Assembly: GCF_000342165.1 (NCBI RefSeq)
Contig: NZ_AMRV01000006.1
Span: forward strand, 1-64,000
Source: Pacificimonas flava
GTDB lineage: Bacteria; Pseudomonadota; Alphaproteobacteria; Sphingomonadales; Sphingomonadaceae
Reading direction: 5' to 3'
Length of the DNA stretch: 64,000 bases
Made by a program: the position numbers and the translations under genes. Under the pieces are notes generated by a model, which saw nothing but the letters and a program-made list of their open reading frames with translations, had not been told where the DNA came from and searched no databases. Numbering within the stretch: the first letter of the stretch is position 1; every line of letters starts with the position of its first letter. Shown here in pieces: positions 10,422 to 19,917 of the stretch.

Positions 10422-12083
10422 CTATCGCGTGCGGTCGACGGTCACGATGGGCATGACGCCCTCCGCCATGCCGCGCTCCGCCTTCGCATCCGCAACCATC
10501 TGGCGAATTTCCGCTCGCAGGGCCTTGGCGTCGTAAACGATGCCGTCCTTGACCGTATAGTCGATGCCGCCGACGCGTTCCGTTTCGCCCGTCTCGTCAT
10601 TCAGGACCAGGGTCCCCGTTCCGAACAGACGCTTCATATTTTGAAGCGGGTTGCCGTCGACAATCGCAAGATCGGCCTTGCGTCCGACGCGGATCGTGCC
10701 GACCTCATCGTCGTGGCCGAGGACCTTCGCTCCGACCTGCGTGGCCGCATGCATGACCTCTAACGGAGTGAAGCCCGCTTCGCGAAGCAGCTCCATCTCC
10801 TGCACATATCCGAAGCCGTACAGATTATAGATGTAACCGGAATCGCTGCCGACCGACACCAGTCCGCCCCGGTTCTTGTATTCGTTCACGAACTGCATCC
10901 ACAGCCGGTAGTTTTCCTTCCAGTCCATCTCGTCCTCCGTGGTCCAGTCAAACCAGTAGGATCCGTGATGGACGCGGCTGGGGCGGTAATAGTCCCACAG
11001 CGCAGGAAGCGTGTAATCCTCGTGCCACTGCGCGCGGCTCATGCGCATGAAATCGCGCCCGGTCAGATAGGCTGTGAAGGTGGGGTCCAGAACGAACTCA
11101 CGTTCCAGCAAGGTATCCATCACCTCGTTCCACTTGTCCGAACCCGGCGGCGCGGCCTGTTTCCAAAGACGGCCGGCTTCCGCAAAGCGGGCCTGCTCGT
11201 TCTCGTTCACATAATCGTTCGGCCAACGCTGGAGCTGCTTGTCCACGAACATAGCCTCGGGAAGGCCGTACCAGTGCTCCATCGATTCCAGGCCGATTGC
11301 GGATGTGTCCAGGACGTCGGCATAGGCGACGCTGGGCTGCGCATGATGCATGGTGGTGTGAAGGCCGATCTTGTTGGCCTCGTCGATCGCCGCCTTCAGA
11401 ACGTCCTCGGGTCCGCCGATGAACTTAATGCCGTCCGCCCCGCGCTGCTTCGCCTCGCGTATCGCCGCGCGGGCATCCTCCACGGTGTTCGGCATGGCGC
11501 CGCGGATATCCTGAAAGAAGGGATAGACGTCGAAACGCGGCGCCACGATCTCATTGGCGGCACTGCGGCGCTTGACGTCGAGCGACCATTCCATCGGCCG
11601 GTTCGAACCGACCTCCCGAACCGACGTGACGCCGTTCGCCATCCACAGCTTCAGGATATATTCCGACGGCACGCCCTGGGGATCGTTCAGCGAGTGCAGA
11701 TGAACGTGCGCGTCAACGAAGCCGGGCAGAACATATTTTCCCGTCAGGTCAATCTCATAATCGCCAGGCTCCGCTCGCAGCGTTTCGTCGACCGCCATCG
11801 GTGCGCCGATGCTGCGAATTTCGGCGATCCGGTCTCCTGAAATGACGATATCAACCGGTCCCTGCGCCGGCGCGCCTGTTCCGTCGATCATCGTGGCATT
11901 GCGAAGGATCAGCCGGTTGTACGGCCCGCCACCCTGGGTACGGTTCGGCACCCTGTCGGCCACCGCGCCATTTTCCTGGGCATGAAGCCCCTGAGCGGGA
12001 TCGAGGGTGAGCACCGCGAGCGCGGCGCCTGCGAGGAAGATAGCGCGCGGGAAGCGCGAGAAGAGACGGCTCATCATGTGCAT
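10422..12083 (-). CDS. Exported amidohydrolase (copy 1, imidazolonepropionase-like)
   Basis: This is a metal-dependent hydrolase of the amidohydrolase superfamily, 553 residues from the ATG at 12081-12083; the longer open frame upstream overlaps the TonB receptor end and has no plausible start. Residues 1-36 look like a signal peptide (FLAGAALAVLTLDPAQGLHAQ), so it should act in the periplasm. Metal ligands are all visible: H126 and H128 (DAHVHLH), the bridging K220 (GIKFIGG), H246 (TTMHHAQP), H270 (LESMEHWYG) and D414 (VGSDSGY). It is a paralogue of the genes at 23633-25270 and 25382-27067 (shared NATMIDGTGAP-type start and DSGYIY/F..GFGYV motifs). Family members include secreted prolidase-type enzymes acting on dipeptides, so a peptide substrate is possible but unproven. 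It is the third gene of the M24-receptor-amidohydrolase operon. Confidence 0.9.
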   Translation of the reverse strand: MHMMSRLFSRFPRAIFLAGAALAVLTLDPAQGLHAQENGAVADRVPNRTQGGGPYNRLILRNATMIDGTGAPAQGPVDIVISGDRIAEIRSIGAPMAVDETLRAEPGDYEIDLTGKYVLPGFVDAHVHLHSLNDPQGVPSEYILKLWMANGVTSVREVGSNRPMEWSLDVKRRSAANEIVAPRFDVYPFFQDIRGAMPNTVEDARAAIREAKQRGADGIKFIGGPEDVLKAAIDEANKIGLHTTMHHAQPSVAYADVLDTSAIGLESMEHWYGLPEAMFVDKQLQRWPNDYVNENEQARFAEAGRLWKQAAPPGSDKWNEVMDTLLEREFVLDPTFTAYLTGRDFMRMSRAQWHEDYTLPALWDYYRPSRVHHGSYWFDWTTEDEMDWKENYRLWMQFVNEYKNRGGLVSVGSDSGYIYNLYGFGYVQEMELLREAGFTPLEVMHAATQVGAKVLGHDDEVGTIRVGRKADLAIVDGNPLQNMKRLFGTGTLVLNDETGETERVGGIDYTVKDGIVYDAKALRAEIRQMVADAKAERGMAEGVMPIVTVDRTR

Positions 12084-12162
12084 TGCAAACACCTGCTCCG
12101 AATAGAAATCTGGCTTTGGATAGCCGGACGGCCCGGATGGACCGCCCGGCACCGGGGAGACT

Positions 12163-15111
12163 TTAGAAGTGCAGCCGTGCACCCATGACGTACCGGCGAC
12201 CGAGAACGTCGTAGAGACCGACATCCACGTTCGCGTCGCCGGCAAGCGCGGTGCCGAGCACGGTCGGTTTATTGTCGGTCAGATTGTTGATGCCGCCGAA
12301 AATCTCGAGATTCTCCAGAATTCCGTACTTGGCGAACAGATCGACATACCATTCGGCCGGAATGTCTTCGACCGCCGCGGACACGTCCGGATTGAGGTCG
12401 AAGCCGTCGATCATCCGGGCCTGCGCACGAAAGCTGAGGGGCCCGGACGCATAGTTCGCGCTGATGTTCAGCTTGAAGTCCGGGATCAGGATCGCCCCTG
12501 TGCCTCCGCCGCAGCCACCGCCCATGATGCCTGCGCAGTCGAGCGGTTCTTCGCCGTCCAGGATGGCGAGCGACCGTTCGAACAGCCAGCTGCCGACGAC
12601 CTGCAGCCCCAGCGTGGCCGGTCCGCTTATCTCCACAGCGGCGGGTAGATCGAGCGCGTAATCGACCTGCGCATCAAGGCCGTTCACCTTCAGCGCACCA
12701 AGATTGAGGAGGTTCGTCTCGATGAAATCGATCTGTCCGTTCGACAGCCGGTTGACCGCCTGACACGTCGCTGCGCTGGCATCGAGACGGCGGAAACAGT
12801 CGCGCAGGGTCTGGTCGCCGTTGATAGTGGCGATGACGTCGTCGACCTCGACATTGAAATAGTCGATGGCGATGTTGAGACCGGAGGCGACGAAGTCCGG
12901 TTGGATGACCGCGCCGATCGTATAGGTGGAGGATGTCTCCTCCTCCAGATTGGGATTGCCGCCGGTCCGGACCGTATAGCCCACGGTGCCCTGTGCGAAA
13001 TTGTCGATATCGCTGGCAGGGACGCCTTGCGCCACGCAGAACTGCTTCTGCGCGTCCGTCGGATTCTCCGCAGCGGCGCAGGGGTCGTTCCCGCCCGTGT
13101 AGGAGAAACTGACCGGCGCATAGAGTTCATTCAGGTTCGGCGCACGTATGGCTTGGTTATAGGCCCCGCGGAAGCGCAGCCAGTAGGTCGGCGCATATTC
13201 GCCGCCGAGCTTCCATGTGAAGACGCTACCGATCGTCGAATAGTCGGAGAGGCGCGCTGCGCCCTCCAGGGCTAGTGTATCCGCCCAGGGTAGGGAATCG
13301 AGGATCGGCACGCGAACCTCGCCAAAGATTTCGCGGACGTCGAAGTCGCCGCTCGTCGCACTTTGCGAACTGTTGCCATATTCCCCAGCCGCATCCTGCG
13401 GGCTTGGCGTAAACTCATAGTCATCCTTGCGATATTCCGTGCCCAGCGCGATCGCCACCGGACCGGCGGGAAGGTCGAACAGTTCACCGCTGATGGACGC
13501 GCCTGCCGTCATCCTGTCGAAGATCTGGAAGTCTGCGCGGTCCGGCGAGATAAAGGCGCCGGCCTCCGGTGTGATGCTGTCGAAGCCGAAGATACTGACC
13601 GGAACACAGCCACGCGATGGATCGACACAGACGATATTCCCGTCTGCATCCGTCGTCGCATTGAGCGCCTGCGACAGCCGGGCGGAGGATATCTGCCCCG
13701 TCTGAAGCTGGTCGGTGCGCGTGCGCTGATACTGGAAGAACGCGTCCCAGCGCCAATTGCGGTCCATCACGTCGAAGTCTCCGCGGAAACCGCCGGTCAG
13801 ATCGTAGGAAGTGCGTTCGAAGGCATAATTGCGCGGTCCGAGTTCGTTCGCGCGGCGACCGGCCCCGACGATCTCGGCATCTCCGTCGCCATCGGGATCG
13901 AAGATGTTCGCATTCGAGACGAAGAAATCACGCACAGGGTCGCTAAGAACCGGATTGGTGGCATAATTCGGAAGCAGCAGTGTGTTGCCGCCGGCGATTG
14001 ACGGCGTGACGGGCGAAAACGCCGAAGACGCTTGCTGATATTCGTTGCGGTTGGTCATGAAATACCCCTCCGCATAGGCCGTCACATTGTCGGTCACGTC
14101 GTAGTGCCCGAGCGCGGTGATCTGCGTGCGTTCGAGCGGCCGGAGGAGGTAGTTGCCCTCGGCATAGTCGAACGCGTCCTGCGGCGTGCAATAGGTCGTC
14201 GGCTGCCCGCCCTCCCCGAAATAGATGCCGGTGATGGAACTGCAGTCTCCGGACGGCGCGGCAACGCCGGTCAGACCGGCAACGGTTCCGGCGCTGAGCC
14301 CGATGCGCGTTCCTGGTACGTTGCCGGAACCGCCAGGAACCAACTCTCCATTGACGGTATCGAGCGGCGGCGCGGAGAAGTCGCGGTCCTCCTGAAATAC
14401 CGGGTCCTGCGTGGTATAGCTGAGCGACATGGTGACATTGCCGCGCCCTTCATTGAGGTCGGCGCCGAAGGTGACATCCGCCTTATGCGAAATGCCGTCA
14501 CCTTCCTCGTTGATGCCGTACATGTAGTTCGCCTCGAAGCCCTCATAATCCTCCTTGAGGACGAAGTTCACGGCGCCGGCGATTGCGTCCGAACCGTAGA
14601 CGGCCGAAGCGCCGCCCGTGATGATGTCCACGCGCTCGATCAGCGCATCGGGTACGCTCGAAAGGTCGACCACGCCGTCGGCATTGGCGGGAATGAAGCG
14701 CCGGCCGTTGACCAGCACCAGCGTTCTGGTCGCACCCAATCCGCGCAGGTTGGCCGTCAGAACGCCCGACCCGCCGCCCGAGTTGACGCTGCTATTGTTG
14801 CCGCCGGCAAGCTGCGGAAACTCGTTCAGCGTATTTTCGATGGTGAAATTGCCGGACAGGTCGAGCGCCTGCTCTCCCACAGTGGTGATCGGGCTGGGCG
14901 CATCGAGATCGGTTCTTGTCAGACGCGAACCCGTCACGACGATGACATCGCTCATCGCCGCAGGTGGCGATGCCGGTGCCGCCACGTCCTGTGCCTGCGC
15001 CGCGGCCGACGCGGTCCAGGCCGCGAGCATTGCGCCCGTCGACAGGATCGTCGATCGCATGAACGGTCCCAAGCGCCGACGGCTCGTAGACTTAAAAGCT
15101 GCTGTTCTCAC
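12163..15111 (-). CDS. Large TonB-dependent outer-membrane receptor
   Basis: This receptor of 982 residues lacks an STN domain, so it should transport rather than signal. I prefer the GTG at 15109-15111 because AGGGGGG lies four to five bases upstream; an ATG at 15058-15060 (MRSTILSTGAM) is the alternative and would give the signal peptide alone. A signal peptide ends near AAAQAQD. The TonB box is probably DVIVVTGSRL, followed by the plug motifs TLVLVNGRRFIPANADG and VDIITGGASAVYGSDAIAG and a barrel with many NSGG/GGNP turns. The C terminus is GRRYVMGARLHF, ending in the typical aromatic. The type with NGRRF and SAVYGSDA resembles sphingomonad receptors for organic substrates rather than metal chelates. 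Being between the M24 and amidohydrolase genes suggests it imports their substrate. Confidence 0.93.
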   Translation of the reverse strand: MRTAAFKSTSRRRLGPFMRSTILSTGAMLAAWTASAAAQAQDVAAPASPPAAMSDVIVVTGSRLTRTDLDAPSPITTVGEQALDLSGNFTIENTLNEFPQLAGGNNSSVNSGGGSGVLTANLRGLGATRTLVLVNGRRFIPANADGVVDLSSVPDALIERVDIITGGASAVYGSDAIAGAVNFVLKEDYEGFEANYMYGINEEGDGISHKADVTFGADLNEGRGNVTMSLSYTTQDPVFQEDRDFSAPPLDTVNGELVPGGSGNVPGTRIGLSAGTVAGLTGVAAPSGDCSSITGIYFGEGGQPTTYCTPQDAFDYAEGNYLLRPLERTQITALGHYDVTDNVTAYAEGYFMTNRNEYQQASSAFSPVTPSIAGGNTLLLPNYATNPVLSDPVRDFFVSNANIFDPDGDGDAEIVGAGRRANELGPRNYAFERTSYDLTGGFRGDFDVMDRNWRWDAFFQYQRTRTDQLQTGQISSARLSQALNATTDADGNIVCVDPSRGCVPVSIFGFDSITPEAGAFISPDRADFQIFDRMTAGASISGELFDLPAGPVAIALGTEYRKDDYEFTPSPQDAAGEYGNSSQSATSGDFDVREIFGEVRVPILDSLPWADTLALEGAARLSDYSTIGSVFTWKLGGEYAPTYWLRFRGAYNQAIRAPNLNELYAPVSFSYTGGNDPCAAAENPTDAQKQFCVAQGVPASDIDNFAQGTVGYTVRTGGNPNLEEETSSTYTIGAVIQPDFVASGLNIAIDYFNVEVDDVIATINGDQTLRDCFRRLDASAATCQAVNRLSNGQIDFIETNLLNLGALKVNGLDAQVDYALDLPAAVEISGPATLGLQVVGSWLFERSLAILDGEEPLDCAGIMGGGCGGGTGAILIPDFKLNISANYASGPLSFRAQARMIDGFDLNPDVSAAVEDIPAEWYVDLFAKYGILENLEIFGGINNLTDNKPTVLGTALAGDANVDVGLYDVLGRRYVMGARLHF

Positions 15112-15173
15112 TGAACCCCCCTCTTTCGAAAATGACTGGCCTCCCCCCGGATCCATTCACTCCGCCGGCCCCA

Positions 15174-16568
15174 CTAGATGTCGATGAACGCCCACTCCTC
15201 ACTCCATGGTAGCCGCGACATCTGCAGGGACGGTCCCTCGTCCTGCACAATGAATCCGTCCGAAAAGTTCGCGCCGACACCGGTTTGCGGGTCGAAAAGA
15301 CCCGGCTCGACCGAAAACATCATGCCGGTGTCGAGAATGGTATGATCGCCGAGGGCGAGATAGGGCGGTTGGTGCCCCTCCATGCCCTCACCATGCGCGG
15401 GCCGGTGATAGATATAGTCCTGCAGACCCCGGCCAACCTGCAATTCATGGATCGCATAAGCGACGTCGGCGCACTCCGTGCCCTTACGCGACAGGTCCTT
15501 CTGCATCAGGCATGCATCGCGTGCGCCCGTCCATATCTTCTCCATATGCGCGGTACGGGGCCCGATCATGTAGGGGCGGTAACATTCGCCGCCACAACCA
15601 CCGATGCGGACGACACCCGACACTTGAAGGGCCTGGCCGCGCTCCACCTTGTTGTAGTAGAATTGGTTCGGATGCGGATAACCGGTCGGCTGGCCGGCGC
15701 GGCATTTGACGCCAACGCTGACCCCCACCGCGCTGTGCGGCTTTCCGTCGAAATTCAGATCGTTCATGATCAGATCCGTGCCGAATTTCTCGGCGGCGTG
15801 GGCGACCTCATAATCGACGAGATCGGTTCCGTGGGTCAGGATCAGGTCCCGCGCAAAGGCGTGGATACGATCGAAGTAGGAATAGGCGCGCCGCGTCAAC
15901 GCGATCTCCAGCGGCGTCTTGCGCATGCGCATCGCCAGACACAGGTCGTCCGCGGCGGCCATCGGCGAACCGAGGACGTCCACCACCTTCTTCTGCGCCG
16001 TCGGAACCAGTTCCTTGTCCACCGCAAGCGGGCGGCCAGCGAACCCGCGGCGCTTCAGTCCCTCCATCAGCCAGACCCAGAGGTCGCGTGTCGGCCCCTT
16101 CTTGACGATCCCTTCGTTCGGCATGGCGCCGGCGACATCGAGCCAGTCGAAATACATGTCGCCGTCCTCGAACCACCAGCTGCGGATCAGGTCGCGGTCG
16201 AGCGCAGGATAGAACCAGATCGGCGAGGAACCCTGGGTCGGGATGAAGCAATGGATCATCCGCTCCGTCGTCGTGTGCCAGAGACCCGTAAAATAAATGA
16301 TGTTCCACTGGTTGGTGAGCAGAATGCCGTCATAACCGGCGCGCTCGAGCTGCGCCTGCAGTGTCCGCGTACGTTCCTTGCTCCAGTCCAGCGGCAGCCG
16401 ATCGATGGTGGCCGGTGCCGGCCCGTCATCAGGCAGAAACAGCGATGCGGATCGGCTGCCATCGACAGAGGCCCCGCGCTCCTGTGCGGAAAGCGCAAAG
16501 GGCTGCGCTGCTCCGGCCGCAGCCAGGAGACCGGTGCCGCCGGCCAAGATGTTGCGCCTGCTCAACAT
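15174..16568 (-). CDS. Tat-exported creatinase/aminopeptidase-P fold (M24) protein
   Basis: This 464-residue protein has the two-domain creatinase / Xaa-Pro peptidase fold. The N terminus (MLSRRNILAGGTGLLAAAG, then ALSAQ) is a twin-arginine signal, so it is exported folded. The N-terminal domain holds GILLTNQWNIIYFTGL. The C-terminal M24 domain keeps HRPAHGEGMEGHQPPYL and MMFSVEPGLF, but the two Asp metal ligands usually found in DxG...D are not evident (QVSGVVRIGGCGGECYR has no matching Asp pair), and the last Glu appears as Asp (FSDGFIVQDEG). It may therefore be a metal-free creatinase-type hydrolase rather than a dinuclear peptidase. It is the first gene of an operon with the receptor and amidohydrolase downstream, and a GTATAC box lies 29 bases before its start codon. 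Confidence 0.88.
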   Translation of the reverse strand: MLSRRNILAGGTGLLAAAGAAQPFALSAQERGASVDGSRSASLFLPDDGPAPATIDRLPLDWSKERTRTLQAQLERAGYDGILLTNQWNIIYFTGLWHTTTERMIHCFIPTQGSSPIWFYPALDRDLIRSWWFEDGDMYFDWLDVAGAMPNEGIVKKGPTRDLWVWLMEGLKRRGFAGRPLAVDKELVPTAQKKVVDVLGSPMAAADDLCLAMRMRKTPLEIALTRRAYSYFDRIHAFARDLILTHGTDLVDYEVAHAAEKFGTDLIMNDLNFDGKPHSAVGVSVGVKCRAGQPTGYPHPNQFYYNKVERGQALQVSGVVRIGGCGGECYRPYMIGPRTAHMEKIWTGARDACLMQKDLSRKGTECADVAYAIHELQVGRGLQDYIYHRPAHGEGMEGHQPPYLALGDHTILDTGMMFSVEPGLFDPQTGVGANFSDGFIVQDEGPSLQMSRLPWSEEWAFIDI

Positions 16569-16596
16569 GACAGTCCCCTTCCCTCAATCCCACTAA

Positions 16597-16608
16597 ACCG
16601 TATACCAA
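16597..16608. promoter_or_regulatory. GTATAC box A
   Basis: The sequence ACCGTATACCAA lies between the divergent M24 gene (start 16568) and hydrolase gene (start about 16825). It shares the pattern A-Y-Y-GTATAC-S-W with boxes at 19844-19855 and 21053-21064. GT-N2-AC agrees with the GT-N(0-3)-AC core typical of FadR-type GntR operators. Binding by the GntR protein at 27115-27759 is inferred. Confidence 0.45.
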
Positions 16609-16824
16609 ATAATATATGCTGGCAAGGCTGTTGGGAATTTAAGTTTTTTCCACGCAGCCAACCGGGTCTTTATGAATCTTCTGGGATCGTTATGGGTATT
16701 TATATTACTTTCGACAGATCTACCCGCTTCTACGGAAGGCTAGAAAAAAGAACGGGATATGAGTTACGAAGCCCCAACCCGGGGTTCAGCAACGCACAAA
16801 ATCAGACGAGGGAGATCGAACATC

Positions 16825-18063
16825 GTGACAGGATCGAAGGGGGGCGCAGGACGCTCCGAAAACGCTGTCAGTCTTTGGAACACCAGCCGCGGCACGAAGA
16901 GGAAGGTCAGCGCGACGTGCACTGCAATTCTTCTCGGGCTTAGCCAAAGCGTAAACGCCCAACCGGCGGGTCAGGCGGTGGAGCAATCCAGCCCGGCAGT
17001 TCCCGCCGCTCCGCCAACGGACGCGGCGAGCATCGCGGCTGAGGCCGTTCCCTTCGACGCGACCGCTGCCAAGGAAGCGGATTTCCTGATCGATGGTTTC
17101 ACGTTCGGCACCGGCGAGACACTGGACCAGCTCCGCATTCATTATCGAACGCTGGGCACACCCCACCGCAACGCAGATGGCCAGATCGACAATGCCATCA
17201 TGATTCTTCACGGAACCGGTGGTACCGGAGCGCAGTTCCTGCGGCCGCGCTTCACCGATCTTCTATTCGGACCGGGACAGCCCCTCGACGTCTCACGCTA
17301 CTACATCATTCTCCCGGACAATATCGGTCATGGCGGTTCGACGAAGCCAAGCGACGGACTTCGCATGGATTTTCCGGAATATGATTACGACGACATGATC
17401 GAGGCGCAGCGTCGGCTGCTGCGCGACGGTCTGGGCGTCGAGACGCTCAGGCTCGCTTTCGGCACTTCCATGGGCTGCATGCACATCTTCGCGTGGGCCG
17501 AAAAAGATCCCGATTTTGCGAAGGCCGCCATGCCGATGGCCTGCCAGCCTGCGGAAATCGCCGGACGCAATCGCATGTGGCGTGCCGCGGCCATGGACAT
17601 GATCCGCACCGATCCCGCTTGGCAGAACGGCGATTACCAGACGCAGCCGGTCCACGGCATTCGCGGCGCCACCTATCTGGGCATCATTGCCGGCTCTGCG
17701 CCCGCCTTCCTGCAGCGGGAGTATCCCACGCGCGAAGCTGCCGAAGCCTATTTGAAGGAGCGGGTCGAGAGTGCGGTGCCCGCCATCGATGCGAACGATT
17801 ATTTGTATTATTTCAACTCGTCACGAAACTACAATCCATGGCCGGATCTCGAAACGATCCGTGTTCCCATGACGTGGATGAATTCCGCGGACGACTTCAT
17901 CAACCCGCCCAGCCTGCAACTCGCCGAGGCCGCCGCCGAACGCATGCCGACGGTGCGTTACATTCTGATACCCGAGGATTTCGAGACCCAGGGGCATAGC
18001 ACCCATACTTGGGCAAAGTTCTGGCGCGACGAGCTTGTCGACCTTATGGAACGAACGGAGTAG
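16825..18063 (+). CDS. Exported alpha/beta hydrolase, homoserine acetyltransferase-like
   Basis: This alpha/beta-fold protein belongs to the MetX-like group but carries an export signal, so it is unlikely to be a methionine-pathway enzyme. I prefer the GTG at 16825-16827 (GAGGGAG about nine bases upstream), giving 412 residues; an ATG at 16759 is also in frame. A signal peptide of the type KRKVSATCTAILLGLSQSVNAQ ends near residue 49. Catalytic parts are visible: the oxyanion region MILHGTGGTGAQFL, the nucleophile elbow FGTSMGCMHIF, an acid in MNSADDFINPP, and the His in GHSTHTWAKFW. A role as a serine esterase or acyl transferase in the periplasm is inferred. It is divergent from the M24 gene with a GTATAC box between, and is followed by the tail-to-tail RND remnant and permease. 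Substrate unknown. Confidence 0.85.
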   Translation: MTGSKGGAGRSENAVSLWNTSRGTKRKVSATCTAILLGLSQSVNAQPAGQAVEQSSPAVPAAPPTDAASIAAEAVPFDATAAKEADFLIDGFTFGTGETLDQLRIHYRTLGTPHRNADGQIDNAIMILHGTGGTGAQFLRPRFTDLLFGPGQPLDVSRYYIILPDNIGHGGSTKPSDGLRMDFPEYDYDDMIEAQRRLLRDGLGVETLRLAFGTSMGCMHIFAWAEKDPDFAKAAMPMACQPAEIAGRNRMWRAAAMDMIRTDPAWQNGDYQTQPVHGIRGATYLGIIAGSAPAFLQREYPTREAAEAYLKERVESAVPAIDANDYLYYFNSSRNYNPWPDLETIRVPMTWMNSADDFINPPSLQLAEAAAERMPTVRYILIPEDFETQGHSTHTWAKFWRDELVDLMERTE

Positions 18064-18083
18064 GCGACCCGCCGCCCCGCCTG

Positions 18084-18332
18084 GCCGGCGTCGAACCGTT
18101 CCTGTTCCGACATGCCTTCGCCCAGACGCGCCAATTGCGGGAGCGGCACGGTTGACCTCCCGTAGCTCAGGATCAGCGGCGTCGTCACGGTCGGCGGCAT
18201 GTTGTTCAGCACCGTCTGCAAAGTGGACGTCATCTGGGCCGTGGCGGTGCCAATATCGGCATTGGGGTAGAAGAAGATCTTGATGATGCCCTTTCCCGGA
18301 AGCGATGGCGTGGCATAAGGCGTGGATTCACA
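18084..18332 (-). pseudogene. Fragment of an RND-family efflux permease
   Basis: Reading the minus strand from 18332, the frame gives ESTPYATPSLPGKGIIKIFF, then YPNADIGTATAQMTSTLQTV and LNNMPPTVTTPLILSYGRST, ending LARLGEGMSEQERFD. This is the porter-domain stretch of AcrB/HAE1-type pumps (family pattern GvavvKifFqPga.i..A.aQvta..Qt.l...PpgttPPlIl.y..ssvPilqLa). Only about 80 residues remain. One end abuts the stop codon of the APC permease, in the same frame; the other runs into the antisense of the hydrolase 3' end. There is no start codon or site, and it cannot encode a pump. Confidence 0.75.
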
Positions 18333-19787
18333 TCATTTCGGCGCCGGTTCCAGAGAAGCAACAGCCTCGCCCCCTTCCCGGCGCAGCGCGCTGTGGGTGC
18401 GACCGTAAACTAGATAAACCAGCAGACCCACCGCGTTCCATCCCGCAAACCGTATCAAGGTCAGCGTCGGCAAACTCACGAGCAGGTAGACACAGCCGAG
18501 GATCGCCAGGGCGCCGACAAGATAGGGCTGCGGGCACCGGAAAACGCGCGGAAGGTCCGGCGCGCGGCGGCGTAGGACCATCAGGCAGGCACCGACCAGA
18601 ATGAAGGCCAGCAGCGTTCCGGCGTTCGCGAGTTCTGCGATCTCGTCCAATCGGAAAAAGCCGGCCACGGCCGCGACGAAGACGCCGGTGATGGCCGTGA
18701 TCAGGACCGGCGTGCCCGATCGGCGTGAAACCCTGCTGAGACGCTGCGGCAGCAGGCCATCGCGCGCCATGACGAAGAAGATACGGCTTTGACCGTACAT
18801 CATCACGAGGATGACCGAAGGGAGCGCAACAAGCGCCGCCATGCCGATCAGCCACGCGGCGAAGGGGTGGTCGAGTGCCCGCAGCACGAATGCCAGCGGT
18901 TCCTCCGACCCGGCGACGAGGACGTGGTTGACGGCGCCGACGGCGGCAATGGCGACCGCCATGTAGATGAGGGTGCAGGCCGCCATGGAGCCCAGGATAC
19001 CGATTGTCAGATCCCGTCCGGGATTTTTCGCTTCCTCCGCCGAGGTGGCAACCGCATCGAACCCGTAAAATGCGAAGAAGACAATTGCCGCCGCCGCCAT
19101 GACCCCGCGCGTCTCTCCACCTATGACATGGCTGCCGAAGCCGTATGGCATGAATGGCTGCATGTTCTCTCCGGTGAAGGATGGCAGCGCCAGCGCCACG
19201 AACAGAGCCAGCGCCGACATTTTGATGACGACGAGGAAGATGTTCAGCGTCGCGCTTTCACGCGTGCCCGAAATAAGCAGTCCAGCGATCGCCAGCGCCA
19301 CGAGAACGGCCGGTAGGTTGATAATGCCCCCCGCGTGCGGTCCGGACAGCAGCATCGGCGGCAGATCGACACCCGCCGCGCTGATCCAGCCGACGAGATA
19401 CGCCGACCAGCCCACCGCTACCGTGCTGCAAGCAAGCGAATATTCCAGAATAAGGCTCCAGCCGACGACCCATGCCAGAACCTCTCCAATGACCGAATAG
19501 GTGTAGGTATAGGCGCCGCCCGCCTTCGGGATCAGGGTCGCGAGTTCCGCATAGGCAAGCGCCGCGCAGGCACATACCAGGCCCGCAACGGCAAAGGACA
19601 GGATTACGGCCGGCCCCGCGCGCTCGGCGCCGACACCGGTCAAGGTATAGATGCCCGTGCCCACGATGGCGCCAATTCCCATGGCGATCAGGTGCGGCCA
19701 CGACAAGGTCGGACGCAGGCGCCGGTCACGTTCGAGTATGGTCTCCACACCGATCGACTTGACTGGCCCTAAAACCGGATTGGGCAT
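18333..19787 (-). CDS. APC-superfamily amino-acid permease
   Basis: This 484-residue inner-membrane transporter probably imports an amino acid. The ATG at 19785-19787 has GGGGGAG eight bases upstream; an earlier start in the frame lacks a site. There are about 12 hydrophobic spans, beginning HLIAMGIGAIVGTGIYTLTG, the TM1 hallmark of the APC family (GAIVGTGI), followed by ERAGPAVILSFAVAGLV and ELATLIPKAGGAYTYTY. The order resembles the cationic amino-acid transporter (CAT/YfnA) branch. It lies 130 bases downstream of the Ldh2-family gene, with GTATAC box B between, and is the likely route by which products of the exported hydrolases enter the cell. Its stop codon is in frame with an RND-pump fragment that follows directly. 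The exact substrate is not evident. Confidence 0.9.
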   Translation of the reverse strand: MPNPVLGPVKSIGVETILERDRRLRPTLSWPHLIAMGIGAIVGTGIYTLTGVGAERAGPAVILSFAVAGLVCACAALAYAELATLIPKAGGAYTYTYSVIGEVLAWVVGWSLILEYSLACSTVAVGWSAYLVGWISAAGVDLPPMLLSGPHAGGIINLPAVLVALAIAGLLISGTRESATLNIFLVVIKMSALALFVALALPSFTGENMQPFMPYGFGSHVIGGETRGVMAAAAIVFFAFYGFDAVATSAEEAKNPGRDLTIGILGSMAACTLIYMAVAIAAVGAVNHVLVAGSEEPLAFVLRALDHPFAAWLIGMAALVALPSVILVMMYGQSRIFFVMARDGLLPQRLSRVSRRSGTPVLITAITGVFVAAVAGFFRLDEIAELANAGTLLAFILVGACLMVLRRRAPDLPRVFRCPQPYLVGALAILGCVYLLVSLPTLTLIRFAGWNAVGLLVYLVYGRTHSALRREGGEAVASLEPAPK

Positions 19788-19843
19788 CTTCACTTCTCCC
19801 CCTTGCACGGATCGCGCGAAACGCAGGAACCGGCCGCCACAAT

Positions 19844-19855
19844 ATTGTATACCTT
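19844..19855. promoter_or_regulatory. GTATAC box B
   Basis: ATTGTATACCTT lies about 57 bases upstream of the permease start codon and matches boxes A and C. It sits in a locally A/T-rich spacer after the Ldh2-family gene, suitable for a promoter or operator. Confidence 0.45.
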
Positions 19856-19917
19856 ATTCCGAACGCGCAAGGCTTAACGGTGGGGATCAGTGGCTGACTG
19901 CCGCATCTTTCGCCGTT

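Noticed and set aside
15058-15060. ATG start for the large TonB receptor
   Set aside because: The upstream GTG at 15109-15111 has a much better ribosome site, although the ATG would start nearer the signal peptide; kept as an alternative.
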